Part shown: one piece after another, positions 1 to 10,711 of the stretch
Layout: each line of letters starts with the position of its first letter
Position numbering within the stretch: position 1 is the stretch's first letter
Assembly (NCBI GenBank): GCA_900491605.1
Contig: UESW01001670.1
Location: 79,280-143,279, forward strand
DNA length: 64,000 nucleotides
Source: Calamus simplicifolius
Taxonomy: Eukaryota; Streptophyta; Magnoliopsida; Arecales; Arecaceae
Direction: 5' to 3'
Notes under the pieces: generated by a model
The model's database searches: none
Told to the model about the DNA's origin: nothing
The model's input: only the letters and a program-made list of their open reading frames with translations
Translations under genes and position numbers: made by a program

Positions 1-844
1 CTTCGTCTTCTATCTTGCTCACATCTTCCATCGCGCCAGGCTTTGTTGCACGGTGGTGATTCGTGGACCAAAAGAGATCTGTCCATGGCATGGGGGCATT
101 GCGCGGGTCCTCCCAGAAGCCGGGTTCTCCTAAGAAGATGTGGATGTGAGGTGTTCTCCCAGCATGAGGGAAGTCCATGGGAGGAGAGGGGAGGAAGGAG
201 TCCGTACGTGAGCTTGTAGGGAGGAGGAGGAGCGTTCTCAGCTCCGTGGGGGTTAGCGGATCAAAGCCTCCCAACCAAGAAAATCACGTCGGGTGGGAGG
301 GAGGAGAACGTGAGTGAATTTCTCACTGTTCATTGGAAGGAGAACATGTCAATGGTGGATTTCTCATGGGAAACAATGTGAAGAAGCTGTGGCGGTCCAG
401 CAAGGAAAGAAAGATTAAAAAAAATCCTAAAATAAAGGGGGCTATGGTGATTTGAACTCCGGCTCAAAGGATTTAAGAATGATAACTAGTCTGATCATTG
501 GTAAAAGGATAAAATCTTTGGTTTTTATTCAACGAGGAATCCCACTACTGTCTTTAAACCCCAACAATAACCGTGACTGGAAGCTTCATATGCATGCACC
601 TGCCAGCGTGGAGAAGGGGGAAGAAGAAAAAGATGAAAAAAGAAGGCTAGCGAGAGGCAATTGGTACGGCCTAAGGCCTAGCGATTGACTATCATATGGG
701 ATGAGAAAGAAGGGAAAAAAATAAAGCAAAGTAAAGAAAGAAAGAAAGGTTTAGTCCCATTTTGGAAGTATGATATTTCAATCTGAAATAAGTTTGGGAT
801 AGAGTTAGAATAACCTTAGAATAGATAGACTAATTATTTCAGAA
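1..844. other. Unassigned purine-rich DNA, no supported gene
   Basis: GC-richer and purine-rich for the first 400 bases (GGAGGAG runs), then AT-richer. A 78-codon open frame at 452-688 has low-complexity K/E/R composition, no recognisable domain and no promoter or splice context, so I do not call it a gene. No terminal repeats are seen. Confidence 0.5.
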
Positions 845-1245
845 AAGCTATTTTGGTTAGCTCAATTGGTTAAGAAGCTTATTTCATAAGCTTATTTAAT
901 GAAGAAACCTATTTGGTAGGTTTAGTTAATTAAAAGGCTATTTTAATGAATTTAGTTGAAAAGTTAATTTGGTGAGCCGAGCTAGTCAAAAAGCTTTATT
1001 TGCTGAGTTTTAATCGATTGAGAGGCTTATTTGGTAACTCAGTTGGTTGAGAGCCTTGTTTGGTGAGCTCAGTTAGTGAATGGTCTTATTCTATGAGCTT
1101 AACAGGTCGAGAGGCTTATTTCGTGAAAGCTCAATTAATTGAGAGCTTTATTTGGTGGAGCTCAATTGATTGCAAGGCTTATTTAGTGAACTCAACTAGA
1201 CGAGAATCTTATTTGATTAAGCTTGGTTGCTTGAGAGCTTAGTCA
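845..1245. repeat. Degenerate tandem repeat, unit about 33 bp
   Basis: About a dozen diverged units read roughly GAGAGGCTTATTTGGTGAG followed by CTCAGTTGGTTGA. Unit length wobbles between about 30 and 36 bp through small indels. An open frame at 1060-1242 lies inside the repeat and is a by-product of it. Period and motif are seen directly; copy number is approximate. Confidence 0.75.
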
Positions 1246-2340
1246 AGAAGTAGCGATTGTTTATTATCAAAGTATTATCAATTTGTTCAAGGATCAGATG
1301 TATTGCTTGGATCTAATTGGTATATATAATACTTAAGTTATATCCTTTGAGGTAGGTGAAGAAGATGCAGAGAGATTTTAACTATCTTTTCCGTATTGCT
1401 TTAGAATTCAAGCCAAAGTAAAGATACGTTAAAATTTGTCTTAGAATTCTTTAGCTCAAGAAAGACATTTTCATATTTATGTAGGACTTTAGTCATAATT
1501 CGTGTAGCCTTAGTTTTCATAAGGCAAGGTAGGACATATTTTTATATATGTATGAGACTATAGTCCTAGCCTTTATAGCATGATGCATATCTCTCTTCTA
1601 AATAAGCATAGATAACCTTGGCTTCAAGGTGATTTTATCTCAGCCTTAGGTTGGGACTCTAGCTCCAAGATGCCTTAGTAATGTAGAGCGTTATAGGAAG
1701 AGTTCAAGAGAGACACCTAAAAAGTATAAGAGGGTTTAGAAATTTGTAAGAGAGTTTTTAGTAGAAAAATGATACTTTGTAATTTTAGTATTTGATTGGA
1801 ACAATTTTTGTAATCTCTAAATATTCTTGATAGTAAAATTTACTCTTCTTCATCTGTGAATATAGGTAAATGGTTTGAACCATATATATTTCTTATTTTT
1901 TTCTCACTTTTTTGGTTTCACTCTACTTTTGTTATTGATTTCTTATCCCTTACATGCCTTTTTTCATAACATATATCCTATAAATCTTTAAGGAGTCACG
2001 GGCATAAAATATTAGAATGACCGGATGGTAGCAACCTAAAAAATAAAAATATAGGCACAAAACATTAAAATGACTGAAAATAGCAACCGAAAAACAAAAA
2101 ACAAAAAAAAAAAGTTTAGTAGCAAACCATCATCCTGAAATCATTGCAGCCCTCTTCTTATCAATTGTGGGAAATAATGATATGGAAAAAAGAAAATAAA
2201 GAATGAGACTGAGCATGAAGAAGAAAAAGAAAAAGACAATACCCACTAATCTAATATATCTAATATATTATAGTAAGGTCAAGAAGCTTTGTCTTTCTCT
2301 TGCCACATGATGCATAAATTTAATAGTATTTAAAAGCAAA
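1246..2340. other. AT-rich DNA without recognisable gene
   Basis: No coding region, splice-framed exon or terminal repeat was recognised. It contains two diverged 53-bp direct copies starting GGCATAAAATATTAGAATGA (2001) and GGCACAAAACATTAAAATGA (2054), followed by an A-rich run at about 2088-2113. This could be the decayed 3' tail of a retroposon, but no body is visible. Confidence 0.45.
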
Positions 2341-2385
2341 TTTTTCTCATCTAAAATAGTATTTCTTTTCAAAACTTTTTTATAG

Positions 2386-2460
2386 TTTAAATTGGTGTAG
2401 TGGCATCATAATAAGATTTTGTTGTGTTAACCATGGTTCAACTCCCTAAACTTGCATATT
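2386..2460 (+). mobile_element. SINE-like fragment with pol III A and B boxes
   Basis: TGGTGTAGTGG at 2393-2403 fits the A-box consensus TRGYNNARNGG, and GGTTCAACTCC at 2435-2445 fits the B box GGTTCRANNCY. They are 42 bp apart, as in a tRNA gene. The flanks do not pair into acceptor or T stems, so this is not a tRNA. A tRNA-derived SINE head is the best reading. The T-rich stretch that follows may be its expanded 3' tail. No target duplication was found. Confidence 0.4.
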
Positions 2461-3290
2461 TGGTTCTCTTATTTTTCTTTTGCTTGCATTTAATACTTTT
2501 TTTTATTTAATTTCATTTCATACTTTTTTTTCTTTTACTATTTTTATACTTTTTTCCTTTAATTTATATTATTTGGCTGTTTTTTTCTCTTTTTCTCCAT
2601 TTATTTCCTTCTATTTTATTACAGAGGTTTGGTCCTTTTTTTTCTTTTGTTTTTTTTGCTTCCATTTTCTATTTTATAAATTTTTTTTTTTATTTCTTTT
2701 TTTCCTTTTTTTTACTTTCATTTTATACGCAACGTTTGGCTTTTTTTTAAAAAAAAATTCTTTTGTTTTATAATGAACATTTGGCTCTTTTTTTTCTTTT
2801 TACTTTTTCATTTCTATTTATATTTTTATTTTTTTCTTGCATTTTATGGCAAGCATTTGGCTTTTTCTTTAATCACTTTTTCACTTTCATTTCATAGTGA
2901 ACATTTATCTTTTTTTTATTCTTTCTCTTTTATTTTATAACTTTTCTTTTTTTTTACTTATATTTATATTGAGTGGCAATTTTTATTTAAAATTTCAACT
3001 CATGTATTTTTTTATTTTCTCTTTTATTTTATACCTTTTTATTTTTTGTTTTCATTTTATAGTGAGTCATAATTTTTCTTGCCTATTTCAACTCACAGTT
3101 GAATCTTTTTTTTATTTATTATTGGTTTCACTTTCATTTTATAATGAACATATGGTTTTTTTACCTTTTCCTATTTTGTTACATTTTATGATGGGTCAAA
3201 GTTTATCTTTTTTTTTCATCTCAACTTATGTTTATCTTTTTTTTTTTTCTTTCTTTTTTTTTATTTTATAAAAGTAGAACCCTATAATTA
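2461..3290 (+). repeat. T-rich low-complexity tract with embedded degenerate repeat
   Basis: Some 830 bases are dominated by T on the plus strand. A motif close to CATTTTATAATGAACATTTG and then TTT runs recurs about every 60-110 bases (for example near 2765, 2843, 2890, 3055 and 3137). The Phe/Leu-rich open frames across it (2480-2773, 2897-3271) are low-complexity artefacts. Confidence 0.7.
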
Positions 3291-3529
3291 ATTTTTTTTC
3301 CTACTTGATAAATAAGAAAGCTAGGCCTATTCTCTTAATAATTTATATTTATATATTTGTATATATGATATATTATTAAATATATTTAGTATTAAGATAA
3401 TATTTAAATATTGAATTATCCTTAGTAATTTGAAAACAAAAATAATAGTAAAGAAAAGTATGACAAATAATGATAAATAGTGAAATGGTTTTAAAATTAA
3501 CTCATTTTCTTTTATACAATGTGAAATCA

Positions 3530-4204
3530 AATATTAGCTAAGGAAAACGCTATACTAAAAGGCTTTTTTTAGGACTACAATAGCAAATCATACAATAATC
3601 ACATCTCTACTATAAAAAATTTATTTAATTTCAATTATATTTATTCTTTTAAAATACTTAAAGTATTTCATCTATTTGTTAATCTATAATTTCTAATTAA
3701 TTATTTTTTATAAAATTTAAAAATAATTTAATCTAATGCATATATTCTCTTTATCTTATCTTTTATTTTTATTTTTAAAAATTATAATTTAAAAATTTAA
3801 TGAAATAAAATTAAAAATATAATTTTTTATTTTATTTTACTAATATACCAATGTTTGTGAATATTATTTAACCATGAAATCAAAATGTTATCTAAGGATG
3901 ATACTATAGTAAGAAGCTTTCTTAGGATTATAGTAGCAATTCTCATATAATCACATATCTATCACAAAGAATTTTATTTCATTTCAAATATATTTTTATT
4001 ATTTTAAAAAATAAAAATATTTCTTCTATTTTTAATATATAGTTTTAAATCAATTTTTTTTTAATTTTAAAAATATGTAAAACTAATATACATTCTATTT
4101 ATCTTATCCTTAATTTTGAATTTAAAATTTAAAATTTTATTATTCAAATTTAATAATATATAATTAAAAATATATAAATTTATTTTTTAATAATTATAAT
4201 ATTT
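3530..4204. repeat. Diverged direct duplication of about 350 bp
   Basis: Two copies begin GCTAAGGAAAACGCTATACT (about 3536) and ATCTAAGGATGATACTATAG (about 3890). They stay roughly colinear through AGGACTACAATAGCAA/AGGATTATAGTAGCAA, an ATAATCACAT motif and AT-rich tails. The second copy ends at a Helitron-like terminus near 4228, so this may be a tandem pair of related non-autonomous elements. Confidence 0.55.
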
Positions 4205-4205
4205 T

Positions 4206-4228
4206 CTATCGCATGGGCATATATCTAG
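4206..4228 (+). mobile_element. Helitron-like 3' end (CTAG|T)
   Basis: The sequence TCGCATGGGCATATATCTAG is followed by T. Plant Helitrons end in CTRR, often CTAG before T, shortly after a short hairpin and commonly after a GCACGGGCA-like string. The hairpin here is weak. No 5' TC end or Rep/helicase gene is identified, so only a candidate non-autonomous terminus is claimed. Confidence 0.35.
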
Positions 4229-4496
4229 TAATGCGGTAAACGTGAGAAGGTTCACTCTCTTGTTATCATGTTTTCTACCTTCTTCAATTCTTTTTTTTAT
4301 AAATATATGTATACATACACATTTTTTCCTATACATTCCCATCTAATAATACTAAAATGAGTTATGCTAAAAAAGATTAATAGATATTATTTCAGCCCTT
4401 TTTGTTTTTCTACTACAATTGAGATAAGTATTTATCTTCTCTTTTTTTTCTTTCTTTTTTTGTCTATTTAATTTTTTTATTTTAAAATGTAAATCA

Positions 4497-4530
4497 GACC
4501 AGCCTGTGCATTGCATGGGCATATGTTTAT
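4497..4530 (+). mobile_element. Helitron-like subterminal hairpin
   Basis: GCCTGTGCA, a single T, then TGCATGGGC form a 9-bp stem with two wobble or mismatched positions, followed by ATATGTTTAT. This matches the terminal hairpin plus GGGCATAT string of the neighbouring candidates, but the CTAG end is not preserved. Confidence 0.3.
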
Positions 4531-5192
4531 CGAAGAAAATAAACTAAAACAAGAAGGGCATGACACCGGCACCAATTTAAATTAAAACCTCTCAAAAGGG
4601 ATAAATATTATATATTGCAAAAATCTTAGTTGGGTAGAATGAATTGATTTAGAATTGATAGCCAATACATAGCTTTTAATGGTAATAAATTATGCATTCA
4701 ATGAAGTTATATATTACCAGGGAATTAGAAGGTTTGCAAAGATAATGTCATGAATTTGCTTTTCATAATGACATATATTATTGTCATTAATCTTTGAATT
4801 AGATTGCGATTTAATTAAAGTGGTAATGATTTAATTCCTTGAGAGGACAATTAATTAGCTAAATTAATTACTTTTAAGAGCATTATAAATTAGCATTAAT
4901 GGGCACATAACTTACCCACCTTAAAAATAAAACAATACAGTGCTCTTCAACTTTATTATTTTCATGGATTTTTTTATAACATTCTTTTAATTTAATCTAA
5001 TTAGGATATTTTAATCAAAGAGGTGTCATATCGCATTTAGTAACTTTTAATAAAATTGGGTAGAATATTAAAATCATATATGTACGCTTTCAAGAAAAGA
5101 TATTTGATAATTTTTATTCAATTTAAAAGTAAAATGAAATAAAAAGGGTATATCATATATGTATGAATTTTATATTTAAAAATTTAAAGTAG

Positions 5193-5225
5193 AGCAACTA
5201 TGCATTGCACAGAGTATATACCTAG
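5193..5225 (+). mobile_element. Helitron-like 3' end (CTAG|T)
   Basis: CTATGCATTGCACAGAGTAT is followed by ATACCTAG and T. This is the same arrangement as at 4206-4228: a TGCA-T-TGCA dyad, a short spacer, then CTAG before T. It is consistent with a second short non-autonomous element ending here; its 5' end is not located. Confidence 0.35.
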
Positions 5226-5350
5226 TATAATATAATAAAAGCTGAGATATTTTAATCAAAACATCCAAGTTTATCCTAATAACTTTTAAATAAAAAGAAA
5301 CAAAAAGTTTCAAAAAGGAACATTTTTATTCAATCACTAAAAAAAAGGAT

Positions 5351-5351
<1 letters not shown>

Positions 5352-5385
<34 letters not shown>

Positions 5386-5405
5386 TGTATGTATGTATGT
5401 ATGCA
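5352..5405. repeat. (TA)n followed by (TGTA)n microsatellite
   Basis: A run of alternating TA of about 30 bases is followed by ATGAATGTATGTATGTATGT and ATGCATGCG. It is a simple compound microsatellite in AT-rich DNA. Confidence 0.9.
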
Positions 5406-6010
5406 TGCGTAAGCTCATGATGCCTCTCCTATCCCAAGTTTCTTGTAATATTTGAAATATAAAATTGTTAGCATTGTCGGGATTATCACGCAATCAGTAA
5501 GAATTTGAATATGTGCGCATTTACACACACATCTACCAACCCATTAGTATATTTGAAACAATGGGCTATAAATCTACTCTAGCACATGCATTTATATTCG
5601 TCATTATCATTAGACACATCAATCTTTTTAACTTGGCCAGATAGTTTGCTGTCCACTTAAAGCAATGAAATTTATGAGCAGTGAAATTAAGTGATTGTTT
5701 TATTAGAGATGGATATAACTCATCACCTTATCTGGATGCATGTCTTAAAATTGAGTTAACCAACTGCAATGGACTTTCGAAACCTTGCATTTGCTGCATC
5801 ATCAACAATCCTAAATGGTAACGTAGATTACCTATAAGATAGATTATCACTTGATAGATTATCAATAATATTAATTACTTTGTTTCATATATCTAACCTA
5901 ATAAGGATCCTTCATTCTTTCATATATCTATGCTTCCCTTTGTATTCAGGCTGCATCCATTGCTGAATCCATCGTTTAGAAAATTGACATTGGTTTCTAC
6001 AACTTCATCC
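5406..6010. other. Unique-looking AT-rich DNA, no gene seen
   Basis: No open frame, terminal repeat or domain is recognisable. The block ends where homology to 41771 begins (GGCCATTTACTGCTG), which marks the left edge of the duplicated segment. Confidence 0.5.
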
Positions 6011-6383
6011 GGCCATTTACTGCTGGCAATTAGACATTTGTTATCTTGAAGGACCATCTGGCTAACTTATATATTTCTGTTGAGGCTATATCTCAAAGTG
6101 ATTCATCTCTAAAATTAGTATTTTTTTAAACTTTTAAAACTATTGTTTCTACTATCTATAAAATCGAGACCCCATATATATATATATTTTTTTGAGCGTC
6201 TCATAATTTTTTTCTTGTCCATTGTATGCTCTCTCTCTTTTTCTCCCTCGATAAAATCTCTGAGCGGTCTTCCTGGCCACCCTTTAAAAAAATTTAAAAA
6301 AAATAATCTCAACCATGTCATATATCACCCTTCAAGCAAAAGAAGATGTTGATGGACACACTCAACAACTGCGAAAAATAAAA

Positions 6384-6399
6384 TTTATTCACTTTTATT
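6384..6399 (-). terminator. Candidate poly(A) signals of the small gene
   Basis: On the minus strand two AATAAA hexamers (plus-strand TTTATT at 6384-6389 and 6394-6399) lie about 70-80 bases after the stop codon of the 6468-6845 gene. The second is kept in the duplicate copy near 42155. Confidence 0.5.
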
Positions 6400-6467
6400 G
6401 ATATCAGTTTCATGTCATCTCTCACACGGACCACATCAAACTCACCACCTTTCCCAGACATCATCAC

Positions 6468-6845
6468 TCATTTCTTCTTGTCCTCCAACGGCGCCACATT
6501 GTCAGCCATGGCAGCCGCAGCGTCGTCAGCCTCCTTCGGACCCATGTCAGCATCATCATCTGAGAGGATGTTATCATCGTCATCCATCACCGACACCACC
6601 GACCAGTTCTCCAGCCCGCTCATGATATCGTCGATGAGACCATTCGCTCGCTCCATCATCTCCATGGCTTCCTTGCACGCCGCCAGGAAAGTCTCCCGCC
6701 GCCGTTTGACGTTTGCGTCAAGTGCGTCGATGTCAGGATTTGGCCGCCCGTTGAAGGCCTTCCGGGCATCGGCGAGCCCCGCCAACGCCTCCTCGTAGTC
6801 CTTATGAGCGGCCTTCACCGCGTCGACTGCTCTCGGTAGAGCCAT
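6468..6845 (-). CDS. Small acidic protein of unknown function, copy A
   Basis: An uninterrupted 125-codon frame begins MALPRAVDAV. An in-frame ATG 21 codons upstream (6908) lies before a TATATAAA box, so the downstream ATG at 6845 is the likelier start. The predicted protein has a charged helical middle (residues about 5-80, rich in A, K, E and R, perhaps a coiled coil). It also has a very acidic patch (MDDDDNILSDDDADMGPKEA, about residues 86-105) and a lysine tail. I recognise no domain, signal peptide or membrane segment. The flanking TATA box and AATAAA signals make a compact intronless gene. A second copy at 42219-42596 keeps the full length with many substitutions and two compensating single-codon indels. 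A LINE has inserted about 275 bp upstream of the start and may have cut off its promoter. It could be a host gene, a captured fragment or a gene of an unrecognised element. Confidence 0.5.
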   Translation of the reverse strand: MALPRAVDAVKAAHKDYEEALAGLADARKAFNGRPNPDIDALDANVKRRRETFLAACKEAMEMMERANGLIDDIMSGLENWSVVSVMDDDDNILSDDDADMGPKEADDAAAAMADNVAPLEDKKK

Positions 6846-6887
6846 TGGTTTTCCAGGGCGATCGCATTCTCCTCGCCCCTCATTCTG

Positions 6888-6895
6888 TTTATATA
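6888..6895 (-). promoter_or_regulatory. Candidate TATA box (TATATAAA)
   Basis: TATATAAA on the minus strand lies 43 bases before the ATG at 6845, leaving room for a start site and a short leader. It is conserved at the matching place in the duplicate (42639-42646). Confidence 0.5.
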
Positions 6896-7364
6896 ATCGA
6901 CTCGTCATAAATATTAGAGAATTCTAGAGAAGCTCTCGAATTGAAATAAATTTTGGCTTTAATTGAGTGCATCGGAGTTGTGGATACTGGATAGATACGG
7001 ATTTCCAGCCAAACATGAGCGTGAGATCCGGGGGATGGCTTTTTAAAACGAATCTTCGTCGAATAAAGAAAAATGGATAAAAAAAAAGCCAAAATGAGTT
7101 TAGCGAGGGAAAGGCCGCCGTTTTTTTTTTTTTTTTTTTTTCACAAACGAACGATCACACCACTCTAGTACGAGTTAGCTTAATAGGTCAGAATGCAATA
7201 TTAGATTAAGTACAAAGGACAGGAGTCACCATGTGACCAAATCCTATAACCACCATGGTGAGCCACCTCCGTCGCTACTCAATCAGCCGCAGAGTTGGCT
7301 TCGCAATAAACATGACGGATTTGGACACTATCAACATCCCGCAAGGTAGCCCAGATATCAAGGA

Positions 7365-8163
7365 TCAGGGGGTTGACAGGAGCTTGAGAACAACTATCCT
7401 TCTGATCCATCGGATAACTGTAAGAGAATCACCCTCAATAATCAGATTAAGAGCATGCAGGGATCTAATAGCATAAAGAATGCTGGCCCAAGCAGTATAA
7501 AGTTCAGCTAGAGGAACTGATGAATCAAGACTATCAAAGCCACCAGCCGCTAACAAATCTCCAGCAGGCCCACGAATAACAAAAGCAGAACCAGCAAACC
7601 TACCTCGAACACTCCCGTTAAAATTAAGTTTGACAAACCCTAGAGGGGGGGCTCCCAAAGATGAAGACCGTATGTCGGTCCATTGTTGCAGCAGCAGGGA
7701 TCCCCAGTGGCCAGCCCGCCAAACACAGGAGCATTATGACGAGAAGAGAAATCAACCGATAAAAGCCTGGCTTTCCGAACAACCCTGAAGGAAGGTAAAG
7801 ATTCATCAGTAAAGATGAGAAGATTCCGTGATAGCCAGATATGGTAAGCAGTGGCAACCCATAAGCCAGTCTGGTGTATTTACCCTGCCGAAGAATATGC
7901 AAAAACATAGATCTCAGAGAGCCCGCAGCATCAGCACAACAATCATAACCCACACTCCGCCAGATTCCTCTGACTCTAGGACAGGTAAAGATAACATGGT
8001 CGATAATATCCTCCTCCTGATGGCACAAGGGGCAAATAGACTGGATATGAAGGCCCCTATTAGCAAGGAAGGAGCATGTCGGAATACAATCCCACAATAG
8101 CTTCCAAACAAAAAGCTGAACCCGGGGATGAATAGGGAGCTTCCATACCCATCCAGCATCCAT
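7365..8163 (-). pseudogene. LINE ORF2 C-terminus: RVT zinc-binding and RNase H domains
   Basis: The stretch 7624-8163 encodes a zf-RVT-type domain: W-KLPIHPRVQLFVWKLLWD, then CPLCHQEEDIIDHVIFTCP, whose Cys and His residues fit the zinc site of plant LINE ORF2 proteins. A different frame at 7365-7658 encodes an RNase H-like (RVT_3) segment: KLNFNGSVRG, GDLLAAGG, LAELYTAWASILYA and IIEGDSLTVI. These carry the usual D, E and D positions, but the first Asp is replaced by Asn. The two domains lie in different frames, so the gene is broken. Such an RNase H tail is known from one major group of plant L1 elements. Confidence 0.8.
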
Positions 8164-10003
8164 CGTACGATGTGGAGTCTATAAATACTCATCAAGTCCC
8201 TGAAAGGAGCCCAAGGCAAGGAAAATCTACGCCATAACCTGATATCAGTAACATTCCTCCGAATAAGCTGAATAGCAAGGATCCGATGGGCTAATTCCTT
8301 ACCAAAGAGTTGAGTAACAATAGTCATATGCCAACCAAAGGAATCCTGAGAAATCAAATCCTTGACCCTCATTCTACTGGGAATATCGATGCTGGTAAAA
8401 GTAGGCCAAAGAGAGAGGGGGAGGTCAACAATCCACTTGTCCTGGATAACATCAACCATAGAACCATCACCTAACATCCACGAGGTGTTGGTCAAAATAG
8501 TCGGAGCATGGCAATAAACCTCCTTCCAAAAGGAGGAGTGCCGACGAAGGGGCTGATCATCCAGAGATGGGGTCCAATCACCATATCTAGCCCGCATAAA
8601 AGAACTCCAGAAGCAGTGTGGGTCAAGTAAAAATGTGAAGCATGACGAGCAAGCAGTACCTCTCTTCGAATAGTCAGAGACTGAATACCTAGGCCACCTT
8701 CATGAATCGGCAAATAGACGATATCCCATGCAGAAGATGAGTCCCATGTCCATCCTACCCAGAGGCTCATAGAAAATCCTGAAAACATCGCTCTATCCTC
8801 TCAGACAAATAGACGGAATAGCAGTATTGGAGAGGAGGTGCAGAGGGAGGGAAGTCAGAACCGATTGTATAAGGATAACCCTCGCCATCATAGATAATAA
8901 AGTGATGTGCCAATCATCAATGCGATCGTGGATCCACCGCTCAATATCAGCATAATCTGTACTGCGGGCCATCTTCCGGTGATAGGGATTCCAAGGTACA
9001 GAAGACGATCAACCTGACTATATATGCCCAATGTATGGAGTATGACTTCCCGAACATTACTTCTGGTCTTAGGGCTAAAGCAAATCATAGACTTGTGGAG
9101 ATTAACCTTTTGACCAGAAACCTAACAATAGCTCTGAATAATAGAATCAAAGATGGTCACTTTCCGAACAGTAGCCTGTCCCAACAAATACAATCATCCG
9201 CATACAGAAGATGCGAAACCAAGGGCCGAGAGGACCAGCCATGAAGGGGGCGATTCGACTATCCTTCTATGCCTGTGTAACGCACGAGAGAAATCATCAA
9301 CAGCCAATATGAACAAAAATGGGGATAACAGGCACCCCTGACGAAGGACAACAGTAGAATGAAAGAAATCGGTCTGACTGCCGTTGATAATCAGGGAGAA
9401 AGACGACGATCGAATGCAGGCCATAATCCATGCTATAAAGAGTCTGTCAAACCCAAATTCAAGCAGAGTGCAATGCAGAAAATCCCAGCACACCCTGTCA
9501 TAGGCACGCTCCATATCTAGCTTAATCGCCATCAGACAATGTCTCGCATGAGCTTTCTGGAGATCAGACATGAATTCTTGGGCTATAATGACATTGTCCA
9601 AAATACAACGCCCCCTAATAAAAGCTCCTTGCTCATCAGAGACAAGACGGGGTATGACCACCCTCAAACGATTGACTAATAAGCACGCACAAACCTTATA
9701 TAAGGTAGTGCACAAACTAATTGGCCGATAGTGCTGGGGGGCAGAAGCGTTAGGGCGTTTGGGCACCAGAGTGATAAGGGTCCTATTCCAGTCTGCAGGC
9801 ATGGATTTGGACTGGAAGACAGTCTGAATAGCCTGAACCACCTCCGGACCAACAATAGTCCAATAGTGCTGAAAGAAAAAAGGCGGAAAGCCATCAGGCC
9901 TCGGGGCCTTAATAGACCCAAGATCCCAAAGAGCCAGCCGAACCTCCCTCGCAGTAAATGGTCTGACAAGACTGACATTCTCCTGACTAGAGACCTTCTT
10001 CAA
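8164..10003 (-). pseudogene. LINE reverse transcriptase (frameshifted)
   Basis: The main frame 9194-10003 carries RT blocks: REVRLALWDLGSIKAPRPDG, YRPISLCTTLYKV, RLRVVIPRLVSDEQGAFIRG, AIKLDMERAYDRVCWDFL and VVLRQGCLLSPFLF. The catalytic YADD with its LLYADDC context is intact but in another frame (about 9190-9204), so a frameshift lies just before it. Pieces of the thumb and connection domain follow at 8888-9088 and 8492-8788, with more at 8164-8597, in several frames. At least three frame changes and internal stops make the protein non-functional. Domain order and motifs are those of plant non-LTR ORF2 proteins. Confidence 0.85.
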
Positions 10004-10711
10004 AGAAGAGACTGCTGAACAGAATCCCCCTCAGTAGAATGCTCAGTCCATCTGGACTGAAAGAACTGAAACAGACGATCACGAATAACATGAATGTCCT
10101 CCTGAGAGCTCCCATCCTTATCCACCAAGCGCCGAATCCGATTGGCTGCCCGACGCCTCAAGAAAGTCTGGTGAAAAAATCTAGTGTTACGGTCTCCCTC
10201 CTGTATCCACAGGGCCTTGGACCGCTGCCTCCAGTAGGTCTCCTGCTGCTGAAGAAGAGAATGATGGATAGCAAGCTTAGCTCGAAGAGCGAAGAGGTCA
10301 GCATCAGATAGATAACCATCCCGATCTTCTCTGGACTGAAGATAAATAATGTCAGCTTCCACCCTCTCAACTTGCCTCAAAATATTTCCCACCTCCTCTC
10401 TATTCCATCTAGATAGCCTACGCCTGACAAGCCCAGCCTCCTAGACAGTTTGTAAATGGCATTGCCTCTAACCGGTAAGTGCCAGACCTGAGAAATAATA
10501 GAGCGAGCCACCGGATAAGAAGACCAGAATTTCTCAAACCGGAACTGCCTATGAAACTGAGAGTTAGCCTCAGTGGAGACCAGAATGGGGCAATGGTCTG
10601 AGACAATCCTAGGAAGATGAATGACAGATGTCGAAGGGAACATTCGAAGCCAATGGATAAAGGCCATAGCTCTGTCCAATCTCTCCCACACCCGGGCAGA
10701 GCCTTTATAAT
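10004..10711 (-). pseudogene. LINE endonuclease C-terminus and linker
   Basis: The frame at 10377-10711 starts within the apurinic-like endonuclease: RVWERLDRAMA, then HLPRIVSDHCPILV. The SDHCPI string holds the conserved C-terminal Asp-His pair of the exonuclease-endonuclease-phosphatase fold. The frame at 10000-10392 continues with the usual linker (QQQETYWRQRSKALWIQEGD, then NTRFFHQTFLRRRAANRI). The N-terminal endonuclease half and ORF1 are absent because the insertion is 5'-truncated. Confidence 0.82.

Larger units (their letters stand above)
7121..10711 (-). mobile_element. 5'-truncated L1-type LINE insertion
   Basis: Read on the minus strand, the order is endonuclease C-terminus, linker, reverse transcriptase, RVT zinc-binding domain, RNase H, 3' region and poly(A) (plus-strand T run 7121-7141). 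The intact site is visible in copy A' near 42860-42890: the flank GGCCGCCG before the T run and AGATAAACATACACTG after 10727 are nearly adjacent there. The 5' end stops inside the endonuclease domain, typical of incomplete target-primed reverse transcription. About 25 bases of target seem lost and I find no clear target duplication. Confidence 0.88.

Noticed and set aside
430..520. Minus-strand tRNA or SINE suggested by GATTTGAACTCCGG
   Set aside because: It resembles a T-arm complement, but the A box is poor and no cloverleaf or repeat copy could be drawn.
2480..3271. Phe/Leu-rich frames as membrane proteins
   Set aside because: Pure T-rich low-complexity DNA gives Phe/Leu/Ser codons; there is no conserved pattern.
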